DNA from: Tatumella sp. JGM118 | GTDB lineage: Bacteria > Pseudomonadota > Gammaproteobacteria > Enterobacterales > Enterobacteriaceae | DNA length: 64,000 bases | Assembly: GCF_018257515.1 (NCBI RefSeq) | Contig: NZ_JAERJR010000009.1 | Coordinates: 1-64,000, forward strand | Direction of reading: 5' to 3' | Shown: piece after piece, positions 35,982 through 45,951 of the stretch | Numbering within the stretch: position 1 is the stretch's first letter | Layout of the letters: each line of letters begins with the position of its first letter | Notes under the pieces: generated by a model | What the model was told of the DNA's origin: nothing | Seen by the model: only the letters and a program-made list of their open reading frames with translations | Database searches by the model: none | Program-made: the position numbers and the translations under genes

Positions 35982-36737
35982 CTTTCCCCGCGAGTGATCG
36001 CCCGTGGTTATAAGGCCGGGACGTTATTCTGTTGTCATTACTACTCAGATAAAACGAGGCGTCTCTTCTGCGTCCTTAATGCCCCCCTAATCCTTCACTT
36101 TTCAGGCTGTGGCTGACACGTTCTGCATTCGGGATATTCCGGCCGTTTGCTGTTTGGCTCAACCTCTGCATCATTCGTATTGCCGCTTCGTTTGCTGATC
36201 TGCGGGGCTGTGGTATTGCGTCTCCGGATTGCGGGTGGAAACACTACCCGACTGATCCACGCCATTTCCGGCGCCTTTTACGTCATTCCGCTGTCTGCTT
36301 GTTGTGGTTTAACAGATTCTGACCGGCGACAGGTGGTCTTATTAATGCGGTCCGTCTTTCCTGACCCTGCATATATTCTTAGCGTCATCGCTCGCCAGGG
36401 GCCTCCAGCCTGAGGCAGAGAGGCTCGTCGTGCGGCAGACGCCGGGGAAGCCATCACGTTATCACAGGTCGGTATCGGGAAAATGCAGTGGCAGTGGCCG
36501 TAACAGGAGTGTGGCGTGTGACGGAGGGCCGCATAAACCGTCAGGACACCAGAGTACCGGTAGCCCATCTTTCGCAGTAGTGCGCGGTGGACCAGCGAAA
36601 CAACCCGCCGACCACTGACCTGCCGGATGTGCCTGAGCAGGCCGGGGAAGAGAAGTTAAGAGGATAACCCGCAGATACCCCGGGGGAGAGAGTATCCCGG
36701 CGTCTGCATTGCCGCAGTACGGCTAAGACAGGGGCAG
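35982..36737. other. Gene-poor region between repeat array and soxS
   Basis: About 750 bp in which I see no gene I can support. A plus-strand frame at 36147-36413 (88 codons) encodes a partly hydrophobic sequence with no ribosome site and no family resemblance. A perfect 11-bp hairpin (CTCCGGGATCA / TGATCCCGGAG, 36738-36761) follows at the 3' end of soxS. Confidence 0.5.
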
Positions 36738-36761
36738 CTCCGGGATCACATGATCCCGGAG
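36738..36761 (-). terminator. Hairpin at the 3' end of soxS (possible terminator)
   Basis: An 11-bp perfect inverted repeat with a 2-base loop spans the soxS stop codon (36746-36748). No T tract follows on the minus strand, so termination is uncertain. Confidence 0.4.
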
Positions 36762-37156
36762 GCTGACGGGGAATGCCGCTCGCTACGTGAGGTGTCATGG
36801 CGGGCAGAAGAGGCTCCTCTCAGGGCCTGACAACGCATGGCCTGGCGGTAGGCGGTCGGAGTCTGATCAAACTGCCGGCGAAACACGCGTGAAAAGGTTT
36901 GCTGCGAATCGTAGCCAAACTGTAAGGCGATATCGAACACCGGCCGCCGTGTTTTACACAGGGCGTCTGCCGCCATTTCCAGACGCCTTTCACGGATATA
37001 GTCCCCGAGTGTCTGCTGTGTCACTGCACGGAACATACGTTGCAGGTGCCATTTCGAATACCCTGATTTGGCGGCGACTTCATCGATCGATAACTGTTTA
37101 CCCAGATTCTGGTTAATCCACTGGGTGAGCGAATGAATGATCTCTTCTTGCATCAT
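36746..37156 (-). CDS. soxS: Superoxide-response activator SoxS
   Basis: SoxS is a single-domain AraC-type activator of oxidative and drug defence genes. The first ~107 residues match the SoxS/MarA/RamA family (AAKSGYSKWHLQRMFRAVT and FGYDSQQTFSRVFRRQFDQTPTAYR, the two helix-turn-helix motifs). Divergent soxR and a SoxR operator identify it as soxS rather than marA or ramA. At 136 residues it has a ~29-residue polar C-terminal extension not found in E. coli SoxS (107). The start at 37156 follows AAGGA at good spacing; upstream codons would lie around the predicted transcript start. Confidence 0.92.
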   Translation of the reverse strand: MMQEEIIHSLTQWINQNLGKQLSIDEVAAKSGYSKWHLQRMFRAVTQQTLGDYIRERRLEMAADALCKTRRPVFDIALQFGYDSQQTFSRVFRRQFDQTPTAYRQAMRCQALRGASSARHDTSRSERHSPSASGIM

Positions 37157-37218
37157 AGTCCTGTCCTTACGGCGATATCTGTACCCGGGTCGGGGGTTCG
37201 AAATATTCAACGGTCTGA

Positions 37219-37249
37219 AGTATAATTCCTCAAGTTAACTTGAGGTAAA
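37219..37249 (-). promoter_or_regulatory. SoxR-controlled soxS promoter with SoxR operator
   Basis: The 18-bp palindrome CCTCAAGTTAACTTGAGG (37228-37245) is the SoxR box. On the minus strand it lies between a -35 TTTACC (37249-37244) and a -10 TATACT (37224-37219) separated by 19 bp, the overlong spacer that makes the promoter depend on oxidised SoxR. It also overlaps the soxR promoter region, 11 bp from the soxR ATG. Confidence 0.96.
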
Positions 37250-37256
37250 GCATCAA

Positions 37257-37787
37257 ATGAAAAAAGAGAGAAATTATCCTAAGCCGGTACTGACCCCCGG
37301 CGATGTGGCCAGGCGAAGCGGGGTGGCCGTCTCTGCGCTGCATTTCTATGAAAGCAAAGGGCTGATTTCCAGTACCCGAAACAGCGGAAATCAGCGCCGT
37401 TACAGCCGCGATGTACTGCGCCGGGTGGCGATTATTAAGGTGGCACAGCGCATCGGCCTGCCGTTATCCGAGGTCAGCGATAACCTGGCACTGCTGCCGG
37501 CAGATAAACGTATGTCCGCCAGTGAGTGGGAAACGCTGACAGGTTACTGGCGCGAGGAACTGGACAAACGGATAGAGTCACTGACGCGCCTGCGCGATGA
37601 TTTGAATGGCTGTATCGGTTGTGGCTGTTTATCGATGCGGGATTGTCCGTTACGTAACCCGGGGGATCATTTAGCTGACAGTGGGCAGGGGGCGGTCCTG
37701 CTGGAACGCGGGCAGGAAGCGCACGCCGGGGGCCATTCCGCACCGCTGCCAGGCCGGCAAAAGAAGCAATTCCAAAACAAAGGTTGA
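37257..37787 (+). CDS. soxR: Redox-sensing transcription factor SoxR
   Basis: SoxR is a MerR-family regulator whose [2Fe-2S] cluster is oxidised by redox-cycling agents, switching on soxS. The N-terminal winged helix-turn-helix ([25 protein letters not shown]) is followed by a dimerisation helix and the cluster cysteines at 119, 122, 124 and 130 ([13 protein letters not shown]), the same positions as in E. coli. The product is 176 residues, about 22 longer than E. coli SoxR, with a Gly/Arg/Lys-rich C-terminal tail. Confidence 0.96.
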   Translation: MKKERNYPKPVLTPGDVARRSGVAVSALHFYESKGLISSTRNSGNQRRYSRDVLRRVAIIKVAQRIGLPLSEVSDNLALLPADKRMSASEWETLTGYWREELDKRIESLTRLRDDLNGCIGCGCLSMRDCPLRNPGDHLADSGQGAVLLERGQEAHAGGHSAPLPGRQKKQFQNKG

Positions 37788-37942
37788 AAGTCGCTCTTAT
37801 AACCGGATAATCACCGACCTTTCAGGGCCGGTGACGAGTATTGCTCCTGCTCCGGCGACATCCGTCGCCATCCCAATAACACGCTGCTCTGACGACAGAC
37901 GCATCACTAATAAATAATAATACATATACCAGAGGACTTTTT

Positions 37943-39292
37943 ATGTCTTACGACCCGCGGCTATCTTCAGGACGGCTGGACAGGTGGTTTAAAATTTCTC
38001 AGCGAGGCAGCAGCCTGCGTCAGGAAGTGATTGCCGGGCTCACCACATTTCTGGCCATGGTCTATTCAGTGATTGTTGTTCCGGAGATGCTGGGGGCCGC
38101 CGGATTCCCGCCATCGGCGACCTTTGTGGCGACCTGCCTGGTGGCCTGTTTTGGCTCTTTACTGATGGGATTGTGGGCAAACCTGCCACTGGCGATAGGT
38201 TGTGCTATCTCGCTGACGGCGTTTACGGCATTCAGTCTGGTGATTGGTAAGCATATCTCTGTCCCTGTGGCGACCGGGGCGGTGTTTCTGATGGGGGTAC
38301 TGTTTACCCTGGTCTCTGTCACCGGCATTCGTGGGTGGATCTTACGTAATCTCCCCGCAGGCATCGCTCACGGGACCGGCGTCGGGATCGGGTTATTTCT
38401 GCTATTGATCGCCGCCAATGGGGTCGGGCTGGTGGTGAAAAATCCGGAAGCGGGTTTACCGGTCGCGCTGGGCCACTTTACCTCGCTTCAGGCCCTGATG
38501 GCACTTGGCGGACTCGCCGCCATTATCGGTCTCGAAAAACGTCGCGTCCCGGGCAGCATTGTCTGGGTGATCATTGCCATTTCGCTGGCGGGATTGTGGC
38601 TCGATCCCTCCCTCCACTATCAGGGCATTTTTGCGTTCCCTCACCTGCAGGATGCTCAGGGGCATTCGCAGTGGTTTAGCCTGGACATTGCCGGGGCATT
38701 ACACCCGGCCGTTTTACCGGTGGTACTGGCACTGGTGATGACCGCGGTCTTTGATGCCAGCGGAACCATCCGTGCTGTGGCGGGTCAGGCCGATCTGCTG
38801 GATGACGATGGACAAATCATCAATGGCGGAAAAGCACTGACCAGTGATTCGGTAACCAGCCTGTTTGCTGCGGTGGTCGGGGCTTCTCCGGCCGCGGTCT
38901 ATATCGAGTCAGCGGCCGGGACGGCGGCGGGCGGAAAAACCGGGCTGACGGCGGTGGTGGTCGGGTTACTGTTTTTAATGGTGCTGTTTATGTCGCCGCT
39001 GGCCGGGCTGGTTCCGGCGTATGCCACGGCTCCGGCGCTGATGTATGTCGGCCTGCTGATGTTAAAAAATGTCGCCAGGGTCGTTTCCGGTGACACTGTG
39101 GATACGATGTCGGGGCTGGTTACCGCGGTCTTTATTGTACTGACCTGTAACATCGTGACCGGCATTATGCTGGGCTTTGTCACCCTGGTCATCGGACGAC
39201 TGTTTGCAGGAGAGTGGCGGAAGCTGAACTCTGCCATCGTCATTATTGCTGCCGCGCTGGCGATATTTTATGCCGGGGGCTGGGCGCTATAG
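37943..39292 (+). CDS. ghxP: Purine permease GhxP (AzgA-type NCS2 transporter)
   Basis: An inner-membrane proton symporter for guanine and hypoxanthine. The 449-residue length equals E. coli GhxP (YjcD), and the sequence is AzgA-like: [28 protein letters not shown] at the start, GLTAVVVG and about 13 membrane segments. GhxP also follows soxR in E. coli, which supports the name. A 155-bp gap separates it from soxR; AGAGGA precedes the ATG. Confidence 0.92.
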   Translation: MSYDPRLSSGRLDRWFKISQRGSSLRQEVIAGLTTFLAMVYSVIVVPEMLGAAGFPPSATFVATCLVACFGSLLMGLWANLPLAIGCAISLTAFTAFSLVIGKHISVPVATGAVFLMGVLFTLVSVTGIRGWILRNLPAGIAHGTGVGIGLFLLLIAANGVGLVVKNPEAGLPVALGHFTSLQALMALGGLAAIIGLEKRRVPGSIVWVIIAISLAGLWLDPSLHYQGIFAFPHLQDAQGHSQWFSLDIAGALHPAVLPVVLALVMTAVFDASGTIRAVAGQADLLDDDGQIINGGKALTSDSVTSLFAAVVGASPAAVYIESAAGTAAGGKTGLTAVVVGLLFLMVLFMSPLAGLVPAYATAPALMYVGLLMLKNVARVVSGDTVDTMSGLVTAVFIVLTCNIVTGIMLGFVTLVIGRLFAGEWRKLNSAIVIIAAALAIFYAGGWAL

Positions 39293-39448
39293 CGCCCGTA
39301 CTGACCGGGGATTAATCTGTAAACCGCTGGCAACGATGAGATTTCGCACATCAGGATGCGGGGTTTGTGGCTATTTTGTTTTACACTACCGGCATCCCGG
39401 AGATGTGATTTCAACATTTATCGCCGCAGAAGAGGCTAGAAAGCAAGC

Positions 39449-41098
39449 ATGGAAATCTTCTTTACTATACTGATTATGACCCTGGTGGTCTCCCTGTCCG
39501 GGGTAGCCAGCCGGTTACTCCCTTTCCATATTCCTCTGCCACTGATGCAGATTATTGCCGGGGCCTTCCTTGCATGGCCCTCTATCGGCTTGCATGTAAA
39601 TTTTGACCCGGATCTCTTCCTGGTGCTGTTTATCCCGCCATTGTTATTTGCCGATGGCTGGAAAACCCCGACCAGCGAATTCCTGCATCATGGCCGCGAA
39701 ATTATCGGGCTGGCGCTGGTGCTGGTATTGATCACGGTGGTGGGGATCGGTTATCTGATTTACTGGACCGTCCCGGGGATCCCGCTGATCCCGGCTTTTG
39801 CACTGGCCGCCGTGCTTTCCCCGACGGATGCGGTTGCACTGTCCGGTATTGTCGGTGAGGGCAGGATCCCTAAGAAAATTATGTCGATAGTCCAGGGGGA
39901 GGCATTGATGAACGATGCTTCCGGTCTGGTGTCACTGAAATTTGCGGTGGCGGTTGCGATGGGAACGATGGTGTTTACCTGGTCCGGTGCCACCCTCGAA
40001 TTTCTGAAAGTGGCGGCGGGCGGACTGCTGGCCGGTGTCGCGATTTGCTGGCTGTACGGTAAGTCCTTACGCTTACTGAGCCGCTGGAGCGGGGATGACC
40101 CGGCGACCCAGACCGTCCTGTTACTGTTACTGCCTTTCGCCTCTTATCTGATTGCCGAACACTTTGGCTTTTCGGGGATCCTGGCGGCTGTTGCGGCGGG
40201 GATGACCATTGCCCGTTCCGGAATTATCCGTCAGGCACCGCTGGCGATGCGCTTACGTGCCAACAGTGTCTGGCAGATGCTCGAGTTTGTCTTCAACGGT
40301 ATGGTCTTCCTGATGCTCGGACTGCAATTGCCGAGTATTCTGGAGACCTCTATCGTACAGGCCAATGCTGACCAGAATGTCAGTATCTGGATCCTGTTTA
40401 TGGATGTCGGCATGATTTACATCGCGTTACTGGCCGTGCGGTTTGGCTGGCTGTATATCATGCAACGTTTCAGCCTGCGTCTGCTGAAGAAGAGCCCGCT
40501 GGAATTCAGCAACTATTCCCTCCGTGAATTATTAATTGCCACCTTTGCCGGTGTCCGCGGGGCGGTGACCCTGGCCGGTGTGCTTTCCATTCCGCTGTAT
40601 ATGGTGAATGGCGATGCTTTCCCTGCCCGTTATGAACTGGTGTTCCTGGCCACCGGAGTGATTATGTTCTCACTGCTGGCCGGGGTGGTTATTTTGCCCA
40701 TGTTGCTGCGGGGGATCCCGGGCATGGATAAAAGTGAGAATGCCCGCGAACTCAGGACGGCCAGAGCGGTGATGGCAAAAGTGGCTATCGACAGTTTGTA
40801 TAAAATGGAAGAACGGCTGGCAAAAGACAGTGAAGAAAATATCGATCCGGATCTTCTGAAGGAAGTCAGTTCACGGGTGACCGGTAACCTGCGACGCAGG
40901 ATCGACGGAAAGGAAGATCCTGAACGGGTACTGTTTGCGGAGAATCTGGAACGGCGTTTCCGCCTTACCGCGTTACGTTCTGAAAGGGCGGAGGTGTATC
41001 ATATGCGCGCCACCCAGCAGATCAGCAATGAGTCGATGCAAAAACTGTTGCGTGATCTGGACCTGCTCGAAGCCTTGCTGATAGAGAAAGAAGAGTAA
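39449..41098 (+). CDS. yjcE: CPA1-family sodium/proton antiporter YjcE
   Basis: A 549-residue inner-membrane antiporter, the same length as E. coli YjcE and in the same place after ghxP. It has about 12 membrane helices, the ALAAVLSPTDAVALSGIVGEG motif (ion-binding Asp in the unwound helix), a GEALMNDASGLV segment and a cytoplasmic C-terminal helical domain (about 425-549). Exact ion specificity in vivo is not known from sequence. A hairpin follows the stop. Confidence 0.93.
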   Translation: MEIFFTILIMTLVVSLSGVASRLLPFHIPLPLMQIIAGAFLAWPSIGLHVNFDPDLFLVLFIPPLLFADGWKTPTSEFLHHGREIIGLALVLVLITVVGIGYLIYWTVPGIPLIPAFALAAVLSPTDAVALSGIVGEGRIPKKIMSIVQGEALMNDASGLVSLKFAVAVAMGTMVFTWSGATLEFLKVAAGGLLAGVAICWLYGKSLRLLSRWSGDDPATQTVLLLLLPFASYLIAEHFGFSGILAAVAAGMTIARSGIIRQAPLAMRLRANSVWQMLEFVFNGMVFLMLGLQLPSILETSIVQANADQNVSIWILFMDVGMIYIALLAVRFGWLYIMQRFSLRLLKKSPLEFSNYSLRELLIATFAGVRGAVTLAGVLSIPLYMVNGDAFPARYELVFLATGVIMFSLLAGVVILPMLLRGIPGMDKSENARELRTARAVMAKVAIDSLYKMEERLAKDSEENIDPDLLKEVSSRVTGNLRRRIDGKEDPERVLFAENLERRFRLTALRSERAEVYHMRATQQISNESMQKLLRDLDLLEALLIEKEE

Positions 41099-41105
41099 GA
41101 CAGAT

Positions 41106-41130
41106 GGCCGGGGAACGGTGTTCCCCGGCC
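41106..41130. terminator. Convergent hairpin between yjcE and LysR gene
   Basis: GGCCGGGGAAC (41106-41116) and GTTCCCCGGCC (41120-41130) form a perfect 11-bp stem with a 3-base loop, between convergent genes. It lacks a clear T tract on either strand but is well placed as a shared terminator. Confidence 0.65.
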
Positions 41131-41135
41131 GGAGA

Positions 41136-42038
41136 TCAGAGCCTTAACAGCGCAGAGCTGTCCGGCCAGTAGTCACGACAGCACTGGATCCATGCCCGGG
41201 TGCTGCTTGAAATGTAGTTACCTTCCCGCCAGACCAGGCCCAGTGTCCAGGTCAGTTCCGACTCCAGAGGCAGCCAGAGCAACGATGCCGGGTCGAGTCG
41301 ATCACAAATAGGTTCCGGCAGGATGGCTACGCCCATCCCGGCCTGCACCATCGTCGCCAGAAAATCCCATTGCCCGCTCTGGATGGCAATATCCGGCGTC
41401 AGCCCCTGACGCTGGAACGATTTACTGATTTGACGGTTAAGCGAAAACTCTTCGTTGAATACCAGCAGCGGGTAGCGGGCCACCTCTTCCAGCGTCAGTC
41501 GCTCGCGCGCCAGCCACTCCTCGGTGCGCGGAACCAGTACACATAACCGGTGTTCTAACAGAGGCAGAACCTGCAGAGGGAATTCATTTTCTGCCGGCAG
41601 CGCGGTCATGGCAATATCCAGCCGTCCCTGCAGTACGGCTTGTTGTGCCGCCAGCCCGCCGAATTCGGAAATTTTAAGTTCCACCCCCGGGTAACGCTTA
41701 TGGAAGGCAGAAATAGAGCCGACAATCTGCATACCGACCATCGGCGGAATACCCAGCCTGAGCTCACCGGTTTTTAACTGATTGATATCGCCAATTTCGG
41801 CTTCCAGCTGGCGGAACTCCTGCAGTATGGTTAGCCCGCGCTGGTAAACCGCTTTACCGCTATCGGTCAGGTAGAGTTTACGTCCCTCCCTTAAAAGCAG
41901 GGTGCATCCCAGTTCTTCTTCCAGCTGACGCAGCATCTTACTGATGGTCGGCTGAGTGACATATAACTTCTCTGCCGCACGGGTAAAACTCTGCTGACGG
42001 ACCACTTCAGTAAAGTAGCGAATCGCCTTTACATCCAT
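41136..42038 (-). CDS. LysR-type regulator, probable CidR-like controller of the cidAB pair
   Basis: The 300-residue protein has an N-terminal winged helix-turn-helix (FTRAAEKLYVTQPTISKMLRQLEEELGC, about 18-45) and an inducer-binding domain. It is divergent from the CidA/CidB genes with a 102-bp gap, the arrangement of cidR with cidABC in Gram-positive bacteria, where CidR responds to acetate. That acs is encoded nearby is consistent, but inducer and target are inferred from context only. Confidence 0.82.
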   Translation of the reverse strand: MDVKAIRYFTEVVRQQSFTRAAEKLYVTQPTISKMLRQLEEELGCTLLLREGRKLYLTDSGKAVYQRGLTILQEFRQLEAEIGDINQLKTGELRLGIPPMVGMQIVGSISAFHKRYPGVELKISEFGGLAAQQAVLQGRLDIAMTALPAENEFPLQVLPLLEHRLCVLVPRTEEWLARERLTLEEVARYPLLVFNEEFSLNRQISKSFQRQGLTPDIAIQSGQWDFLATMVQAGMGVAILPEPICDRLDPASLLWLPLESELTWTLGLVWREGNYISSSTRAWIQCCRDYWPDSSALLRL

Positions 42039-42140
42039 AAGTATTCCTAAATGGCATGGTTAAGATAATTTTAGTTCATTTTATTCACCCGGTGACCAGG
42101 TTGTATACTTCCTGTATCAATTATTCATGAGGAGTTCACC

Positions 42141-42569
42141 ATGCTTGCAGCCCTTCGTTCACAGCGGCTGACAAAATTACCCCATTTGTTGCAGTTGCCT
42201 GTGCAGGTACTGATTTATATTGGTCTGTTCTTATTTTCTGAACAATTGGTGGTCTGGCTACATATTCCCCTGCCGGCGAATATCGTAGGCATGGTACTTC
42301 TGCTGTTTCTTATTGTGAGCCGCATCCTGCCGCTGAAATGGGTAAAAGCAGGGTCAAACTGGCTACTGGCCGAAATGTTACTGTTTTTTATCCCTGCCGT
42401 GGTGGCCGTGATTAACTACGGTCCGTTGTTACGTCAGGACGGTGTGCGTATCTGCCTGGTGATCGCTATCAGTACCATGCTGGTACTGGCGGCGACTTCG
42501 CTGGTGGTACAACGTATCTACCAGTATGAAATCGCCCGTGCAGAGCGTAAGCTGGCTCGTCATGAGTGA
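42141..42569 (+). CDS. CidA/LrgA-family holin-like membrane protein
   Basis: A 142-residue protein with four membrane helices and the LrgA/CidA-family segment HIPLPANIVGMVLLLFLIVSRILPLKWV (about 43-70). The family was described as holin/antiholin-like proteins affecting autolysis; in other bacteria CidA/LrgA-CidB/LrgB pairs move small organic acids. E. coli YohJ (132) is the nearest analogue in type. GAGG precedes the ATG, and the next gene overlaps it by 8 bp. Confidence 0.88.
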   Translation: MLAALRSQRLTKLPHLLQLPVQVLIYIGLFLFSEQLVVWLHIPLPANIVGMVLLLFLIVSRILPLKWVKAGSNWLLAEMLLFFIPAVVAVINYGPLLRQDGVRICLVIAISTMLVLAATSLVVQRIYQYEIARAERKLARHE

Positions 42570-43263
42570 TTTTATCGTAAGCGTTCTCTGTTTTGTGCTG
42601 ACGTTACTGGTCTATTACGTGAACAAGCGGCTCTATACCCGCTGGCGTACTCTGATCCTGATGCCGCTGGTGATGACTCCGATGGTACTGGTGGTGATGT
42701 TGCTCATTACACATATTACCTGGAAAGATTATATCGCCGACAGCCACTGGCTGATCTGGTTACTGGGTCCCGCCACACTGGCGTTTGCGGTGCCGGTGTA
42801 TGAGAACATGGCGATTATCAAACGTCACTGGATGTCACTGACCGCGGGGGTGATCACGGCAACCCTGGTCGCCGTCTGTACTTCTGTCTGGCTGGCACGG
42901 TTATTTACCCTGCCGGTGGAAATCCAGCGGAGCCTGGCGGTACGCTCAATTACCACGCCTTTCGCGTTGGCGGCCGCCAAGCCGGTGGGAGGACAGCCGG
43001 ATCTGGTCGCACTGTTTGTGGTGCTGACCGGGGTGTTTGGTATGGCAATGGGGGATTTTCTGTTTCTGCGTATTGCGATCAAACAGGGGATGGCGAAAGG
43101 TGCCGGCCTGGGGGCCGCATCACACGGTGCCGGTACGGCCAGAGCTTATCAGATAGGCCCTCAGGAAGGCGTGGTCTCCAGTCTGGTGATGATGCTGGCG
43201 GGGGTGGTTACGGTACTGGCTGCACCGATCATTGGTCATGTGATGTGGACGTTAAAAAGCTAA
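42562..43263 (+). CDS. CidB/LrgB-family membrane protein
   Basis: The 233-residue protein has about six or seven membrane helices and the family segment RSITTPFALAAAKPVGGQPDLVALFVVLTG (about 130-160), followed by LGAASHGAGTARAYQ. It is the obligate partner of the preceding CidA-like gene. I chose the ATG at 42562 (8-bp overlap); it gives the length of E. coli YohK (231). An ATG at 42526 would add 12 residues within the upstream gene. Confidence 0.9.
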   Translation: MSDFIVSVLCFVLTLLVYYVNKRLYTRWRTLILMPLVMTPMVLVVMLLITHITWKDYIADSHWLIWLLGPATLAFAVPVYENMAIIKRHWMSLTAGVITATLVAVCTSVWLARLFTLPVEIQRSLAVRSITTPFALAAAKPVGGQPDLVALFVVLTGVFGMAMGDFLFLRIAIKQGMAKGAGLGAASHGAGTARAYQIGPQEGVVSSLVMMLAGVVTVLAAPIIGHVMWTLKS

Positions 43264-43380
43264 GGCATTTCAGAATATGACGAAAGTTACTTCCGTTAAC
43301 TTATAAACCTGTTGCCGGTAGTTTTCCTTGCTGTTCAAATACTCGCGTAGCACGTCTTTTAATTTTTCGGGAGTAATATA

Positions 43381-43923
43381 ATGAAAAAAACAATCCTGGC
43401 CCTCGGGCTGGCCGGTCTGGTGACCAGTGGTATGGCACAAGCCGTCGAAGGAAGTGTGGATGTCGGAGAGCACAGTACTAACCTGAGTGTGGGGCTTGGC
43501 AGCCAGTCTCCGGGACTGTTCCTGAAAGGAAACTGGTTACGCAGTAATGATGATGGCAGCGTCAGTGGTGCCACATTAGGTTATAACCTGTCTGTGGGTC
43601 CGTTTAACGTCTCTCCGGCCGCGAAAGCACTGTATACCCATCCGTCAGATGGTAAAGATGGCTTCACCGTTGCTGTCGGCTCCGGTGTCAGCTATCAGCT
43701 GAACAGCATGTGGGGCGTGTACGGTGAATATTACTACGCACCAAAATCATTCTCTGACCACCTGGAACGTTACCAGCAAGCCGGTGGCGGAATCAGCTTC
43801 AGCCCGATTTCTCTGGTGAGCTTACGTGCCGGGTATCAGTATGTGGGTCTGAAGAACACCAACAATAATAAGGATAACGTACTGGTCGACGGTCCTTATA
43901 TCAGCGCTTCCGTCAGCTTCTGA
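43381..43923 (+). CDS. YfaZ-family outer-membrane beta-barrel protein
   Basis: The 180-residue product has a signal peptide (MKKTILALGLAGLVTSGMAQA, cut after AQA) and then alternating amphipathic strands ending in a C-terminal aromatic (ISASVSF), as for an outer-membrane barrel. ATLGYNLSVGPFNVSPAAKALY and YGEYYYAPKSFSDHL are typical of the YfaZ family. Function of the family is not established. It ends convergent to acs with two hairpins between. Confidence 0.86.
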   Translation: MKKTILALGLAGLVTSGMAQAVEGSVDVGEHSTNLSVGLGSQSPGLFLKGNWLRSNDDGSVSGATLGYNLSVGPFNVSPAAKALYTHPSDGKDGFTVAVGSGVSYQLNSMWGVYGEYYYAPKSFSDHLERYQQAGGGISFSPISLVSLRAGYQYVGLKNTNNNKDNVLVDGPYISASVSF

Positions 43924-43929
43924 TGAATG

Positions 43930-43981
43930 TCCCGCGGAAAGCTATTCCGCGGGATGTGCGCAGGGACGCCACTGGCGTCCC
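43930..43981. terminator. Two hairpins between convergent yfaZ-like gene and acs
   Basis: TCCCGCGGAA (43930-43939) pairs with TTCCGCGGGA (43945-43954), and GGGACGCC (43963-43970) pairs with GGCGTCCC (43974-43981). They fill the 60-bp gap between the converging genes. T tracts are weak on both strands. Confidence 0.6.
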
Positions 43982-43986
43982 CGCAG

Positions 43987-45951
43987 TCAGCCCTTTCTGG
44001 GCATGTTAATCGTCTGTTGTTCTTCCAGTAATCTCTCAACGACCCCCGGGTCTGCCAGTGTCGAGGTATCGCCCAGTCCTGAGGTTTCTCCGGCCGCAAT
44101 CTTACGCAGGATCCTGCGCATAATTTTCCCTGACCGGGTTTTCGGTAACATCTCTGCCCAATGTAAAACGTCCGGAGTCGCTATCGGGCCGATTTCTTTA
44201 CGCACCCAATGGCGGACTTCGGTATAGAGTTCCGGTGTCGGTTCCTCGCCGGCATTGAGCGTTACATACGCATAGATGGCCTGGCCCTTAATGGCATGAG
44301 GAATGCCGACGACCGCGGCTTCGGCAATTTTAGGATGTGACACCAGGGCGGACTCGATCTCAGCAGTGCCCAGACGGTGCCCGGAAACATTTAAGACATC
44401 ATCCACCCGGCCGGTGATCCAGTAGTCTCCGTCGGCATCACGGCGTGCACCGTCGCCACTGAAGTAACAGTTTCTGAACGTCGAGAAATAGGTTTGTTCA
44501 AAGCGTGCGTGGTCCCCGAACAGGGTCCGGGCCTGACCCGGCCAGGAATCGGTGATCACCAGGTTCCCTTCACAGGCCCCTTCCAGCGTTATACCGTCGT
44601 TGTCCAGTAAGGCGGGCTGCACCCCAAAAAACGGACGTGTCGCCGACCCGGCTTTCAGTTCGGTAGCCCCCGGCAGCGGGGTAATCATTAAGCCGCCGGT
44701 TTCTGTCTGCCACCAGGTGTCGACAATCGGGCAATGGCTGTTGCCGATGGTGCGGTAATACCATTCCCAGGCTTCCGGGTTAATCGGTTCACCGACGGAG
44801 CCCAGAATGCGCAGACTGTCACGCCGGGTACCGGCAATGGCGCTGTCCCCTTCAGCCATCAGCGCACGGATTGCCGTGGGGGCCGTGTAGAGGATGGACA
44901 CCTGGTGTTTGTCGACCACCTGTGCCATCCGGGCCGGTGTCGGCCAGTTAGGGACACCTTCAAAAATAAGGGTGGTCGCGCCACAGGCCAGCGGGCCATA
45001 GACCAGATAGCTGTGTCCGGTGATCCAGCCGACATCTGCGGTACACCAGTAGATATCTTCAGGATGATAATCAAAGACATATTTGAAGGTGGTTGCGGCG
45101 TAGACCAGGTATCCGCCGGTCGTATGCAGTACGCCTTTAGGCTTACCTGTGGACCCCGAGGTGTAGAGGATGAAGAGCGGGTCTTCCGCATTGACCGGCA
45201 CCGGTGTGTGTTCTGTACCTGCAGAGGCCATCAGCTCATGCCACCAGAGGTCACGGCCGTCCTGCCATTCGCCAGGTGTTCCGGTGCGTCTGAAGACAAC
45301 GACCTTTTCGGCGCTGGTGACCGTCGGGTTCTTCAGGGCTTCGTCGACATTTTTCTTCAGCGGAATAGGGCGTCCGGCCCGGAGACCTTCGTCGGCAGTG
45401 ATGACGATTTTGGCGGCGCAGTCTGTAATACGACCGGCCACGGCATCCGGCGAAAAACCGCCAAAAATAACAGTATGAACGGCACCGATACGGGCGCAGG
45501 CCAGCATCGCGATGGCGGCTTCCGGGACCATCGGCATATAAATGGCGACCACATCGCCTTTTTTCACGTTCAGCGCCGTCAGCATATTTGCTGCGCGGCA
45601 GACCTGCTCATGCAGCTGACGGTAAGTCAGTTGCTGGCTCTGGCTGGCATCGTCGCCTTCCCAGAGGATAGCGATTTTGTCGGGATGAGTGGCCAGATGA
45701 CGGTCAATGCAGTTAGCCGCAAGATTGAGTGTCCCGTCTTCGTACCAACGGATGCGTATATCACCGGGGACAAACGAAGTATTTTTTACTGTCTGATAAG
45801 GCGTGATCCAGTCGAGGATTTTTCCCTGCTGGCCCCAAAAAATATCCGGTTGTTCCACGGACTGCTGATACATCTCAGTATATTGCCCGGCGTTAATCAG
45901 CGCATTTTCAGCAATTCCCGGCGGGATGGGGTGTTTATAATTGTGGCTCAT
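43987..45951 (-). CDS. acs: Acetyl-CoA synthetase
   Basis: Acs activates acetate to acetyl-CoA through acetyl-AMP, scavenging low acetate in the cytoplasm. The 654-residue protein has the AMP-forming core motif [11 protein letters not shown], the WWQTETGG segment and the C-terminal [13 protein letters not shown] with the catalytic lysine that is acetylated in E. coli. Length equals E. coli Acs (652). In E. coli acs is followed by yjcH-actP; here it is alone and a yfaZ-like gene converges on it. It is divergent from gltP. Confidence 0.97.
   Translation of the reverse strand: MSHNYKHPIPPGIAENALINAGQYTEMYQQSVEQPDIFWGQQGKILDWITPYQTVKNTSFVPGDIRIRWYEDGTLNLAANCIDRHLATHPDKIAILWEGDDASQSQQLTYRQLHEQVCRAANMLTALNVKKGDVVAIYMPMVPEAAIAMLACARIGAVHTVIFGGFSPDAVAGRITDCAAKIVITADEGLRAGRPIPLKKNVDEALKNPTVTSAEKVVVFRRTGTPGEWQDGRDLWWHELMASAGTEHTPVPVNAEDPLFILYTSGSTGKPKGVLHTTGGYLVYAATTFKYVFDYHPEDIYWCTADVGWITGHSYLVYGPLACGATTLIFEGVPNWPTPARMAQVVDKHQVSILYTAPTAIRALMAEGDSAIAGTRRDSLRILGSVGEPINPEAWEWYYRTIGNSHCPIVDTWWQTETGGLMITPLPGATELKAGSATRPFFGVQPALLDNDGITLEGACEGNLVITDSWPGQARTLFGDHARFEQTYFSTFRNCYFSGDGARRDADGDYWITGRVDDVLNVSGHRLGTAEIESALVSHPKIAEAAVVGIPHAIKGQAIYAYVTLNAGEEPTPELYTEVRHWVRKEIGPIATPDVLHWAEMLPKTRSGKIMRRILRKIAAGETSGLGDTSTLADPGVVERLLEEQQTINMPRKG

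Noticed and set aside
35546-36013. 155-codon plus-strand frame across the 114-bp repeats
   Set aside because: It begins at the gcd stop, runs through the terminator and repeats, and unit lengths of 111, 116 and 114 do not preserve a frame.
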